A DNA stretch of 64,000 nucleotides from Paulownia fortunei (GCA_019321725.1 CM033110.1:12207278-12271277), one strand, 5' to 3'; shown: positions 1 to 10,579, counted from the stretch's first letter. Notes: generated by a model not told the origin, from the sequence alone. Numbers and translations are program-made.

Positions 1-591
1 TTCTTGTGAGACTTTTATTTCATTGATCCAGCTACTTTCTCTGTTCTTTTTATTTCATTTCTAGTTTTTACTTTCCAGACTTCACTTATACTTTGAATTG
101 AATTCGATAACTATTATTTATGAATTATCAGGTTAAGGAGACTTTCTCATATTGATTAAGAATGCAAATAAAAGCCTAATAACACTAATTAGCCATGTGT
201 TAAAAAATTTAGTAGCATTATCATCATGCTAATCATTTGAAAAATGTAGTTTTAGTCTTAGCATAACACAAAGAAATAGTCTTCAACCATTTACTCTAGT
301 TGTATATCACCTTAGCTCATTCAAACTTCTACATATGATACAAATATGCAAAAATATAATGGTTACATAGATTAAATTCACCCTTGCTAGACTCTTAAAA
401 CTATGACCAATAGAAGGAGACAACATGTAAAAGCGTATTTTCATGGGGAATAAAAATATTCTACAGGGTAGTTACTAGCAAAGAGTGAATGATAAGCAAT
501 CAAGTAGAAGAACTGACAGCACATTTAGCTTAAAAGTTATTCTCAACACTAGTGATCAAAGAACTATATATTTTCCGAATAATGCATGGTT
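1..591. other. Downstream flank of the SUMO-like gene, no gene seen
   Basis: AT-rich sequence with no convincing coding frame. It lies 3' of the minus-strand SUMO-like gene and may hold its 3' UTR, or a further exon if the strong GTAAGT donor at 690-685 is used. I see no repeat structure here. Confidence 0.5.
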
Positions 592-2430
592 TTATAATTT
601 TATTTTGAGCGACTTACAAATATAATGCCCCTCTATGCTATGGATAAAAAGAAAAGACCATATTTCAAAACTCAATCTTGTCCAACTTACATTTACTGCA
701 GAACTATGCACTTTACAGTTAGCTTCATTCCACCGATGCAAGAATTCACCATGTAACACGTAGAGCTCAGTGAGATTAATTGTTTGATAAGTGAACAGAA
801 GAAACTTCACCTGATTTGGCGTTTTCTCATGAGAGAAAGTACAATGATTAATCACAAAGCGAGTTGAACGATAGTCCAAAGAAGCATGCTGGCAGAACGT
901 ATTCAAAAGCCTCCTTATTTTGATGTTCCGTTTGATCTCAAAAAAAGTCTCTTCCCCATCCTAGGCATGTGAGGAAAAATGTCACAATGGAAGGTGTCTT
1001 AACAGCTTCGGACAAGGAAAAAGAAGCAGTGCTTTTTCAAACGATTTAATACAAAATAAATCTTCTATTATACTTGCTTCTATGTGCTTTTAAGGCCATA
1101 AATTCAATTGTATACACCTAGAGATTGAATGTTCTTTTCTACATTTCTTTCTAAAAAAAACAAATAATTTGGTACTACTAATGCATATTCTAACTGTTTG
1201 GCGACAATCTTTCATGCAAATTTAGCGCAATGATTCTAAGGATATACAAGATATATGGAAAGAGACAATATATAATGATCGACATAATTCTATGCACACG
1301 ACATGAAACAAAGAAAATGAACTACAAAATTTAATTGTTGCAAGTTATGTTTGGGGCTCAGCAACTAGATTACTAAGTAAATATCATCGTAACCAATTTT
1401 ATCTAGCAAATTTCAGTAGTCAATAATTCTTCTCTCTGATCAATGAATAGTGTATAATCCCAATAGGTATTCAAGAATTTCCAGATTCATATTCTTTTTT
1501 CACTAATTAATTTTAACTCTTGGCTTGTCTTACTTCATAGCCTATTTGTATATCAGACTCTGATACAGATAGGGCTGTATAATCAGGTATAGACATCAAT
1601 AAGCTTACACATTTTAGTCAACCACTAATTAATTAGACTTATATGAGGTCAAATTGAAATATGTAATATTTAAATGCACAGAAGCAAATGTCTAAACATC
1701 TTTGGGTGTGGCCAAGTATCAACTACTAATCAAAACGGGCTCCCCGAATAATTTGCCAACATTTTCTAGTGTAGCCGAAGGATCCTTTGGATTTGCTCCC
1801 CTACAGTGATTCAATAAGAATGGATGACCTGTGCAGTATATTATCATTTCCAGTTGGACGACGCATGTTTCCATTTAAGGAATAAACGAAATCTTTCCAT
1901 TTTCATTTTTGGGGGCTAAACCTATGATTAGCTTTACCGGAAGTTTCCAAACGAACAATTTCTCTACTCAAAGCCCGCTCTGCACAATTGTGATGATGAA
2001 TAGGAAAATAGCACAAACTAGTTTCATGTTTTCACGATGTTGAAAACAACAAATCCAGTAAACATTTCCACTTTTTCAACTGTTACATCATGCATTCAAT
2101 ATCACTAATCTAAGCATAACAAAAATCGAGATGAAAACATTCTCAATCATTTACAAATTAAAATGAACCAAGCAGGACCTCACTTCTTTTGTTATTTTAT
2201 TTGTAAAAATAGGCAAAAACTAAATTAATATCTATTCCATTCATCCATATTGTCCTTCTCTTCACAGGGCCTTTCTGATAGGAATTATATTCCAAGTGAA
2301 AATGATCTCCTAACATTTTTAACTTATGCAAGTCATTAGAATGTAAAATCCCATCAACTGGGCACAAAAACCCCAACATCTTTGGGGCAGATGAACAAGG
2401 AAAGCCAGAAAAAGACACAACACAGACATT

Positions 2431-2503
<73 letters not shown>

Positions 2504-2634
2504 ACACACACACACACACAAAACAAGATAAATATTATCTTGAGCCCATTCCTTCTCCCTTTCTTTAACAATAAATTAAGACATAATGAAATCACTAAAA
2601 GCATGTAGCCGCTGGCAGATCAATTTACACAAAG

Positions 2635-2670
<36 letters not shown>

Positions 2671-2755
2671 TATTGCACTTGACTATTAATTTGACAACAC
2701 AATTTCCAGCTTGTTGTTTAGCAGGCTCCACTCTCTTGCTTTCGTTTTCAGCCAT
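592..2755 (-). CDS. Divergent SUMO-like (ubiquitin-fold) gene, three exons, no C-terminal di-glycine
   Basis: SUMO is a small beta-grasp modifier that is attached to lysines of target proteins through a C-terminal GG exposed by a protease. Exons read on the minus strand are 2755-2669 (29 codons, MAENESKRVEPAK...), 960-811 (50 codons, DGEETFFEIKRN...) and about 765-592. Both introns are phase 0 and fall where introns lie in canonical plant SUMO genes: after the KVKG-like strand and before the L-x-M-E-D-G-D-like strand. FFEIKRNIKIRRLLNTFC, the FVINH strand and EKTPNQ match the SUMO fold position by position. The third segment (LYVLHGEFLHRW) aligns with the last strand, but no GG follows, so conjugation as a normal SUMO is unlikely. 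Intron 1 is 1,708 nt. Intron 2 would be only 45 nt and is in frame, so it may be retained. The product is about 136 or 151 residues. It could be a diverging paralogue or an early pseudogene; no stop or frameshift breaks exons 1 and 2. Confidence 0.72.
2430..2520. repeat. Compound microsatellite (CT)n-(AC)n in SUMO-like intron 1
   Basis: About 61 nt of CT repeat (2430-2490, one interruption) run straight into about 30 nt of AC repeat with one slip (2491-2520). On the gene's strand it reads (GT)n followed by (GA)n. Confidence 0.97.
2639..2667. repeat. (AG)n microsatellite at the intron-1 splice donor
   Basis: 29 nt of perfect AG repeat. On the minus strand it is a CT tract whose first bases are the GTCTCTC donor of the SUMO-like gene, so the repeat begins at the splice site itself. 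Confidence 0.95.
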
Positions 2756-4442
2756 TGCTAGAGCTTTTCCCCGATATTTCTGATCAGTATTGTAGTATAG
2801 ATAGATAGGATTTTTCTTTTCAGGAGTGAGTTTTCTTCAAGAGTACAAGAAAACTCAAACAGCCTGTCCTGTAGGGTAATATCATGAGACTTGCAGGTTT
2901 CGTAATCATGAGATAGCCGAATCCGGGGTGGGAAGTTCTACAGTCATTCCATTGAAATTCTCTCTGGTAATAATTATTTTCAATTATAATTATTTTTGTT
3001 TACAAATTTTTCAATTATAATTATTTTCAATATTAATAATTCTATAATCTCATTTTATTGAGATTTATTTGTTTCATGATAATTAATTGTTATGTATTTT
3101 TATGTCCTTTTTATGACCAATATGATATTATTATTCACTTTAGGAGCTTTCTATGAATTTATTATCAAATTTAATGGGGTCATTATTACTTGATGTTGGA
3201 AATTGTGTTGAGGTTATAAAACTTTAATTCATAATTTGAGTGGAATAAAATTTATATTTAAACTGCAAAATTCTTTATATATTAATTCTCTATTCTAAGG
3301 GAACTAGTGAATGAATATATTCTTTCAAGAAATACTCTTCCTATATCTCTATACAGTTTTATCTCTGCGTCATTTCTTATAGCATCATTAGAAAATTCCA
3401 ATAATATATGGTATGTAATTAATTGATATCTGTAGCACCTACGCACCATTACGAGACAAAGCATGTCTCTGGTGGATTTTGAGAAATAGATAAGTAGATT
3501 ATAGACATATTTATAGTTCCATCAAAATAAAATTTGTATACGACCTTGATCTAAATTATCTGGATTAACAATTTTGTTATGTAAAGGTATATTCCATCCA
3601 CTCCCCATTTATATACCTTGATGGAATTAAAATAATAAATTTTATAAATTTTTTAATAAAAATTCATATTAAAAGTTGTGAATTTTTTAAAGTTGATTCA
3701 CTTGCATTTTCTTGTGTTTTGATATTTGAACAAGATTTAGAAACCAATCATTTATAAAAATGGCTTCACTTCTACGGTTCAAATACTCTTCTTGTGGTAA
3801 CTTGCACTTGATCATAGTAGCCCTTATTTTCTTATTCTTTTCTACGTTATTTTTCTGTTTTGCTTTTTTACAGAAAATAAAAGTGAGAGTATTCTGATAT
3901 GAAGAATTAAATTATGATAGGGTGGTTGTATGTGGGGGAATTTTATTTAACGTGTTGTGGGTGGGGTGGTTTTTTTCTCCAAAAAACTACCTTCACGCAA
4001 ACTACTCCCACCAAAATGATTTTAAATAATTTGAATCGGGTTAGTCCTCATAGGCGACCACCTCAACTCATTTTATTTGTATTTCTTACATGTCTCATAT
4101 TTATTACTTGATTATGTGTGAATATCAATACAAACTATCAATTTTTTAAAGTATACGAGTGAATAGGGCTCGTTCTTGCTGCTTTGTATAATTGAATGTA
4201 CAAATATAATTTTATAATCAATTTTTTAATGAATGTATAAATATAATTTTATAATCAATTTTTTTTATTAAAAGCATAGCATTTTCCCGGAAGTTTCCAC
4301 TATATGTAGATCTTGATGCTTAGATTCCATTGTCAAAGTTTAGTGAAAAATTGATGAGTGGATTGAGAGAAAAAATAATTTTTAGTTTGAGATCCATTTT
4401 CTTTGGACTCAAAATGGAATTTATTTTTTTCCTTTCGTTTAC
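2756..4442. other. Upstream of the SUMO-like gene and left flank of the Athila element; no gene seen
   Basis: The first 150 bases presumably hold the 5' UTR and promoter of the minus-strand SUMO-like gene. The rest is AT-rich with only short chance frames. A small tandem duplication (unit about 37 nt, containing ATAATTTTATAATCAATTTTTT) lies at about 4198-4262. The last five bases (4438-4442, TTTAC) are the target-site duplication of the inserted element. Confidence 0.6.
4438..4442. repeat. Target-site duplication TTTAC, left copy
   Basis: TTTAC lies directly before the TG of the 5' LTR and again directly after the CA of the 3' LTR (14610-14614). A perfect 5-bp duplication shows that the element is a single intact insertion. 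Confidence 0.93.
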
Positions 4443-6055
4443 TGATAAGTGCATATTTTGACATATTTTTATATCAAATCATTTATACTTTTCTTACTTT
4501 ATTCTTGTTAATATTCTTGTTTTATTAATGTTTTGTGTTAGGGAATAAATGGAAGCATGTTTTCAGACTTGTGCAGTTTTTGTAATTTGAGTATAATTTC
4601 ATGATCAAAAGCTCTATGGACCTGAAGCTTATTTCATTTGAAAGTCAAGAGATAGAGGTACAACTTTTATGTTGGAGGCTCAGCCCAATTTAGTCTTGAT
4701 GATAGCAGAAAATTCTTCCAAGTAATTACACAAAATGGATCACCAAAATTCAGATCAGAGTTCAGCCCAGTATTGACTTATTTTACCAATTCGGTTATAT
4801 ATCTTGAGCCCAAATTTATTTTGGTCTGAAATTCGGATATGTTATACCCAAGAGGTAAATAAACAAGTTTGCTGAAGACAAGATGGTGTGAAAATGTGTT
4901 GAAATGGTAAAACCATAGGCTGCAAGTTGCTGCTGATGTTACAGGGCGGCTCTTGGACATGACTTCGGTAATTTGATTATATCTCCTTCATCCGATTGCC
5001 AAATTTGATAAAAGATATATGAAAATATATCAGCGTTGAAAGATCTATAATTTTTATTCTTTACGTATCTTCAAACTCTGGCTGTATCTGACCGAAAAAT
5101 GTAATTCAATTCAGTGGTTGAGAAATTTGTGTAACAACTTACCAACTCTTGGCAACTAGCATACCACTTGATTAACCCCTTTATTTGTTTGGCCTCTAGC
5201 TTACTCCAAGTACTATAAATAGGCCATGTATTCAGCTTGTAAGATGAGGGGGGTAGAGGGTTTCTTTAGGCTAAGTTATCTAGTTTGTATGTTTTCTAGT
5301 ATTGTAAGTTTTCTAGTAGTAATAGAAATGCATTCTCTAGTTTATCTTATATTTTTAGTCTTTGTTACTTTTATTATGTCTTTCTAAATTTTATTTTGCT
5401 GAGGAAAAAGGGTGAATCTCTTGATGGAGGAAGATAAATGGTTATAAGGGTAGAAATTGTTTAAGTATGTTGTATTATTATTATTATTTTTTGATCTAAA
5501 CCCTACTTATTTTTGTGGTGATTCTTGATTTATGTATCTCCAATGGCACAACAAATACTTGGGTTCATTTAGCTTATTGTACGGTTTTACCCCACCGACT
5601 GCTAATGTGAAACTTGATTTGTTGTTGACGAAGGAGTATATAAATACTTGATCCCATAAATAAGTGTTGGCGTTAAGAGATAATTTGCAATAGTAAGACA
5701 ATATCATGATTACCTTATTGCATGAGTTACTTGATAATATCTTCCCATTGGAACCTTCATTATGTATGGATTCCAATTGTGGCAATTAATAGAGGTAAAA
5801 AGAATAAATAACCATTTATCTATCCAAAACTCAAGAGTGGATCCCTAATCCTCAGTACTTTTATTACTTCAGTTTTTTCTTTAGCTACATCATACATTAA
5901 TTGTTCATATATTTTTGATTCACATAAACTCCATCTTTTTATAAATATAAACTTGAATTTTTCAAACAACTTCCCTGTGGATCGATCTCGGACTCACGAG
6001 AAATTTATTACTTACTACAACCTGCACTTGGGTTTGCAACCTTAAAGTTGTAGCA
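4443..6055 (+). repeat. Athila 5' LTR
   Basis: 1,613 bp with TG start (TGATAAGTGCATATTTTGAC) and CA end (AAAGTTGTAGCA), repeated almost identically at 12995-14609. It contains a TATA box and is followed by the primer site. Confidence 0.95.
5214..5221 (+). promoter_or_regulatory. LTR TATA box (TATAAATA)
   Basis: TATAAATA in an otherwise ordinary U3, kept in the 3' LTR at 13768-13775 and, in a diverged form, near 30157 in the old LTR. Transcription would start about 30 nt downstream. Confidence 0.6.
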
Positions 6056-6061
6056 AGTTTT

Positions 6062-6079
6062 TGGCGCCGTTGCCGGGGA
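6062..6079 (+). other. Primer-binding site, tRNA-Asp type
   Basis: TGGCGCCGTTGCCGGGGA lies 6 nt after the LTR. It is complementary to the 3' end of plant tRNA-Asp, the usual primer of Athila elements. Confidence 0.85.
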
Positions 6080-6153
6080 AGGCAAGGTAAGTATTCAGGT
6101 TTGTTAATATTTTTCCTTTGTAAATATAGTTTGTTTATTTTCTTTATGGATAT

Positions 6154-7386
6154 ATGGTTATATGGTATCGTAGTCATAATTCTCGACGTTTAGTAAGAAA
6201 TAATTCCGAAACTTTGTTTGAAAATTTGTTTGAATCATCTCCACATACTTCCACCATGGCTGAAAATAAAAGTGTCCAGGGTGAAAATGAGAATCAACAG
6301 GTGCGTACCATGCGTTATTACTTGCAACCTCCTCGAAATTCTTCTCCTTCTTGTTTCATTTTTCCTCTAAATGCAAATAATTTTCGATTCAAGTCAGGTA
6401 TGATCCCTTTACTTCCTAATTTCCATGGTTTAGACTCTGAAAGTCCTTACTTGCATTTAAAAGAATTTGATGAAGTATGTGCCACTTTTGATGATCAAAC
6501 TTGCACAAATGAGATTGTTAAGCTCAAATTATTTCCTTTCTCTTTAAAAGATAAAGCAAAAAATTGGCTTAATTCTTTAAAATCTAGGTCAATTGGTACT
6601 TGGCAAGAAATGCAAGCTGAATTCTTAAAAAAATTCTTTCCAACTCATAAAACTAATGCTTTGAAAAGACAAATTCAGAATTTTTCTCAAAATTCGAATG
6701 AAGTTTTCTTTCAATGTTGGGAAAAATTTAAAGATTTGTTGAATTCATGCCCACATCATGGTTTTGAAAAATGGCACTTAATTAGTTTCTTTTATGAAGG
6801 TTTAACTCCTGAAACAAAACAATTTGTTGAAACAATGTGTAATGGTGAGTTTCTTGATAAGGAACCTGATGAAGCCCTAGAATACCTAGATCATTTGGCA
6901 GAAAACTCTCAATCATGGCATAGTGTTAATTCTTCCGAAGGTTTTATTAGATCTAATCTTGCTAATAGTAATAAAGAAAAATATTACCTTAGTCAAGAAG
7001 ATGATCTAAATGCTAGACTTGCTAGTTTAACAAGAAAAGTTGAAGCCATGGAACTTAAGAAAGTAAAGGAAATCAAATCTGTGCAAGAGGAAGAAGGTTG
7101 TAGCAATTGTGAACTTTTGGGGCACTCCACCAATGAATGTCCAAACCTTCCAGTACAAGCAAATTTTATGAACACATTCAAAAAGCCTTTCCATTCTCCA
7201 TATTATGAAACTTACAATCCACAATGGAGAAATCATCCCAATTTTAGTTGGCGAGATGATAACCGTGCCCAACCACCGCATTCACAAAAACCACAAAACT
7301 TTCATTCTTATCCACCTCCACATACAAAATCCATTGAGGAGACTTTGCAAGCAAGCACCAGCTACATTCCAACGATGCATGCTTAG
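6154..7386 (+). CDS. Athila gag polyprotein, C-terminus cut by a deletion
   Basis: Gag forms the particle that packages the element RNA. The 410-codon frame (the true start may be the ATG at 6256, in MAENKSVQG) holds the retrotransposon gag domain at about residues 85-245, with the typical stretch KLKLFPFSLKDKAKNWLNSL and YEGL. A CX2CX4HX4C zinc knuckle (CSNCELLGHSTNEC) follows at about residues 317-330, then a proline- and histidine-rich tail ending near KSIEETLQAS. At about 7350 the frame runs into reverse-transcriptase sequence in another reading frame and stops 11 codons later. The end of gag, the whole protease and the N-terminal half of RT are therefore missing. The capsid part itself has no stop. 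Confidence 0.9.
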   Translation: MVIWYRSHNSRRLVRNNSETLFENLFESSPHTSTMAENKSVQGENENQQVRTMRYYLQPPRNSSPSCFIFPLNANNFRFKSGMIPLLPNFHGLDSESPYLHLKEFDEVCATFDDQTCTNEIVKLKLFPFSLKDKAKNWLNSLKSRSIGTWQEMQAEFLKKFFPTHKTNALKRQIQNFSQNSNEVFFQCWEKFKDLLNSCPHHGFEKWHLISFFYEGLTPETKQFVETMCNGEFLDKEPDEALEYLDHLAENSQSWHSVNSSEGFIRSNLANSNKEKYYLSQEDDLNARLASLTRKVEAMELKKVKEIKSVQEEEGCSNCELLGHSTNECPNLPVQANFMNTFKKPFHSPYYETYNPQWRNHPNFSWRDDNRAQPPHSQKPQNFHSYPPPHTKSIEETLQASTSYIPTMHA

Positions 7387-9583
7387 TATTTTTAGTGACA
7401 TGGTTGAATGTTTTCTTGAAGTCTTCATGGATGATTTTTCTGTTTTTGGTAATTCATTTGATGATTGCTTATCTAATTTAGAAAAGGTTTTGATCAGGTG
7501 TGAAGAAAAGAATCTTGTGCTCAATTGGGAGAAATGTCACTTCATGGTAACTAGTATTGTTCTTGGACACATTATATCATCAGAAGGTATTGAGGTTGAT
7601 AAATCTAAAATTGAGTTAATTGCCAATTTGCCAACACCAAAGACTGTGAAGGAGATTAGATCATTTTTAGGACATACTGGTTTTTATAGAAGATTTATCA
7701 AAGATTTTAGTATAATATCTAAACCTTTGTGTAATCTTCTAACAAAAGACACTATTTTTGAATGGACTGAAAACTGTGAAAATGCTTTTGTTAAGCTTAA
7801 AAGCATGCTTACGTCTGCTCCAATCATGCAGCCTCCAGATTGGACTTTACCTTTTGAAATAATGTGTGATGCTAGTGATTATGCTGTTGGAGCTGTCTTG
7901 GGATAAAGAAAAGATAAAAAACCATATATTATTTACTATGCAAGTAAAACTTTAAATGGTGCTCAATTGAATTATACAACAACTGAAAAAGAATTACTTG
8001 CTGTAGTTTTTGCATTGGATAAATTTCGATCTTATCTTGTTGGCTCACCAATTGTTGTTTTCAGTGATCATGCAGCTTTGAAATATCTTTTGTCAAAAAA
8101 AGATGCTAAACCAAGACTGATTAGGTGGATTCTCTTACTCCAGGAATTTAATGTTACTATTCGAGATAAAAAGGGGGTAGAGAATGTAGTGGCTGATCAT
8201 TTGTCGAGACTTGTTTGTGATGACTCATTTCAAACCACACCTATTAATGACACTTTCCCTGATGAATAATTATTTAACGTTTCTATTTTACCTTGGTTTG
8301 CTGACATTGTTAATTTTCTTGTAACAGGAAAGATGCCATCATATTGGAACTCTCAAGATAAAAAGAAGTTTTTGACTGAGGTTAAAATTTTTTATTGGGA
8401 TGATCCATACCTATTCAAATATTGTCCGGATCAAATCTTTCGAAGATGTGTGCCTGACAATGAGATAGGTAATATTGTCAAATTTTGTCATTCAGAAGCA
8501 TGTGGTGGTCATTTTTCTGTAAAGAAAACTACTGCAAAAATCTTGTAATGTGGATTTTATTGGCCAACTCTTTTCAAAGATACTTACACTTTTTGCAAAA
8601 GTTGTGAAAATTGTCAAAAGTTAGGGTCCCTTTCAAAGAGAAATATGATGCCCCTACACCCTATCCTAGTGATTGAAATCTTTGACTGTTGGGGTATTGA
8701 TTTTATGGGACCATTTCCATTATCATTTGGTTTTCTTTACATATTGGTTGCCATAGATTATGTTTCAAAATGGATCGAGGCAATTCCTTGTCGAAACAAT
8801 GATCACAAAATAGTGATAAAATTTTTGAAAGAAAATATTTTAAGTCGATTTGGAATTCCTAGATCTATTATCAGTGATGGGGGAAAACATTTTTGTAACA
8901 AAGTTTTTGGAACTTTAATGAAGAAATATGGAATCATACATAAAGTTGCAACCCCATATCATCCTCAGACAAATGGACAAGTTGAACTTGCAAATAGGGA
9001 GATAAAATAAATTTTGGAGAAAACAGTTAACCCAAACCGTAAAGATTGGTCTCTTAGACTTACCGATACACTTTGGGCATATAGAACTGCTTTCAAAACA
9101 TCATTAGGCATGTCTCCTTATAGGATAGTTTATGGAAAACCTTGTCATTTACCTGTTGAACTTGAACATAAAGCTTATTGGGCAATCAAAATGTTTAACT
9201 TCAACCTTGATGAACCTTCAAAATTGTGCAAATTGCAAATCAATGAACTTGAAGAACTGAGAAATGATGCATATGAGAATTCTAAAATTTATAAAGCAAG
9301 AATCAAAGATTTTCATGATAATAAAATTTCAAGAAAAATATTTGAGGTTGGTCAAAAGGTTTTGCTTTATAATTCTCGATTGCATTTGTTTCCTGGAAAA
9401 TTGAGATCAAGGTGGAGTGGTCCTTTTGTTGTAAAAAAAGTATATCCTTATGGGGCGATTGACATTGAGAATCCTAGAAATGGTAACATATTCAAAGTAA
9501 ATGGACAAAGAGTTAAACCATTTCTAGAAAATCAATTTTCACAAGAGGAAATTCTTTTTCTTTCTAACCCTTGTTATGATTAG
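7350..9583 (+). pseudogene. Athila pol remnant: RT C-terminal half, RNase H, integrase; four in-frame stops
   Basis: A single reading frame runs 7350-9583 and is broken only by TAA codons at 7904, 8267, 8546 and 9008. It starts inside the RT palm at APATFQRCM, then gives the catalytic FMDDF box and the KxxFLGHTGFYRRFI thumb region. RNase H follows ([28 protein letters not shown]), then the integrase HHCC region (HSEACGGHF, CKSCENC) and core with GIDFMGPF, SDGGKHF and NGQVE as the D, D, E residues. The GPF/Y-type tail ends near 9583. RT fingers and the first catalytic aspartate are gone, so no active RT can be made. No frameshift is seen; all the damage is nonsense plus the upstream deletion. 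Confidence 0.9.
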
Positions 9584-9781
9584 TGTTGTATATATTTTTT
9601 TATCTGACATTATTTTTTTTCTCTTCTTCTTCTTTTTTTTTTATTTTTTCTTTTCCCGGTTAAATGGCGGATAACGGTACTCCGTGGCTATAAAAGTCGG
9701 ACTTGTCAGTTTCCCAAACAATTGAAATCTTTGTATAAATTTTTTTTGTTTTTCTCATTCTCTTTTCTTGTTATTTTCAAA
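9584..9781 (+). promoter_or_regulatory. Candidate internal promoter and leader for the cargo genes
   Basis: Between the integrase stop and the first cargo ATG lie a pyrimidine-rich run, then GGCTATAAAAGTCGG with a good TATA box at 9689-9696, then a leader of about 60 nt with a CT-rich end directly before ATG 9782. The layout suits a separate internal transcript for genes lying 8 kb from the LTR start. No other evidence supports promoter activity. Confidence 0.4.
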
Positions 9782-10273
9782 ATGGGTGACATATTTCTAA
9801 CTCTCAAGAAGCGATTTCCTTTTCTTCCTAAAAATGCAATTTTGAAAATTTATAAAATCAGGATTGAAAGATTGAGGATGCTTATGCACAAGGGCATTCC
9901 GGAGGACATACGATGGTTAATTGAAGCAAAGGTAAGGGCAGGTGAGTTTTCACATGAGTTTCCAGATTTGCTTACTAGATACATGTCTGGTTTTGGTAAA
10001 AGCACATATTCAAAAAAACGAAGGGCGAAAAAAATGAAAGTTTGTCATATTTGTGCTAGATGGACTTGCAACACAAAGTGTCGTTCTTTAGGAATGGTCT
10101 CTAAAAATCGAGAAGATAAACTTAAATTTATTATGGATGGACTGAGTAAGGAGTCTTTAGATCACATTATATTGACTCTTGAGACGCATTCATGTGGATT
10201 GGTACAACGTGCAATTCTTGATTTATGGATCATTTTCGAAATGAATATGAGCTTTATAGTCTTGGGAATCTGA
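9782..10273 (+). CDS. Cysteine-rich basic protein resembling a carlavirus-type nucleic-acid-binding protein (cargo)
   Basis: A 163-residue frame starting at MGDIFLTLKKRF. The middle and end show the layout of the small nucleic-acid-binding proteins encoded at the 3' end of carlavirus-type genomes. These features are an amphipathic stretch with IPEDIRWLIEAKV, a glycine-serine turn and a strongly basic patch (STYSKKRRAKKMK, about residues 79-91). A four-cysteine cluster (CHICARWTCNTKC, CX2CX4CX3C) and a tail with FIMDGLSKESLDHI follow. In the viruses these proteins bind RNA and several suppress silencing. The cysteine spacing here is shorter than usual. The last 20 residues (WIIFEMNMSFIVLGI) may be a run-off frame. 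It does not look like an Athila env: no signal peptide or C-terminal membrane anchor. The similarity is by motif only and needs a profile search; a captured host zinc-binding protein is the alternative. Confidence 0.5.
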   Translation: MGDIFLTLKKRFPFLPKNAILKIYKIRIERLRMLMHKGIPEDIRWLIEAKVRAGEFSHEFPDLLTRYMSGFGKSTYSKKRRAKKMKVCHICARWTCNTKCRSLGMVSKNREDKLKFIMDGLSKESLDHIILTLETHSCGLVQRAILDLWIIFEMNMSFIVLGI

Positions 10274-10558
10274 CATTAAAAGACCCTGTTTGCCAGTTTA
10301 TAAGAAAACTGGATGGGAAGCATATCCTCGACCCATAGAGGGCGTTTAAGCCGTTACTGGACGTAAAACCAGAGGAAGATGTGAGCCACAATCACAACTA
10401 CATGTACATACACGTGGTAGTGGGTAATTTTTAAATTTCATATGTGTCCTTATTTTCAACCTTTTTGACAAAAGAAAAAGACATGCAATAAATGTATTTC
10501 CTGTTCACACCTCAATAAATATCACCGTACTCACTCTATTTTTGCACAACTTATTTTC
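10274..10558 (+). other. Stretch between cargo genes, UTR-like
   Basis: No intact gene. One frame from about 10218 to 10337 stays open (HFRNEYELYSLGN..., ends at TAG) but I cannot name it. Two AATAAA signals (10487-10492 and 10514-10519) precede the A tract by 66 and 39 nt, so the stretch reads like a 3' UTR of the upstream cysteine-rich ORF. Confidence 0.45.
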
Positions 10559-10579
10559 AAAAAAAAAAAAAAAAAAAAA
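10559..10579 (+). repeat. Poly(A) tract of 21 A at the junction of the two cargo genes
   Basis: An uninterrupted run of 21 A after a UTR-like stretch with AATAAA signals. The final A is the A of the LOG start codon. It looks like the tail of a polyadenylated RNA that was copied into DNA. Confidence 0.85.

Noticed and set aside
2197..2783. Open frames over the microsatellites (arginine-glutamate repeats on both strands)
   Set aside because: Produced by translating (CT)n, (GA)n and (AC)n; they lie in intron 1 of the SUMO-like gene or antisense to its exon 1.
9782..10273. Athila env-like protein
   Set aside because: Right position, but no signal peptide or C-terminal membrane span; instead a basic patch and a cysteine cluster.
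10218..10337. Extension of the cysteine-rich cargo ORF by a frameshift
   Set aside because: An adjacent frame is open for about 40 codons, but it shows no similarity that would justify joining it.
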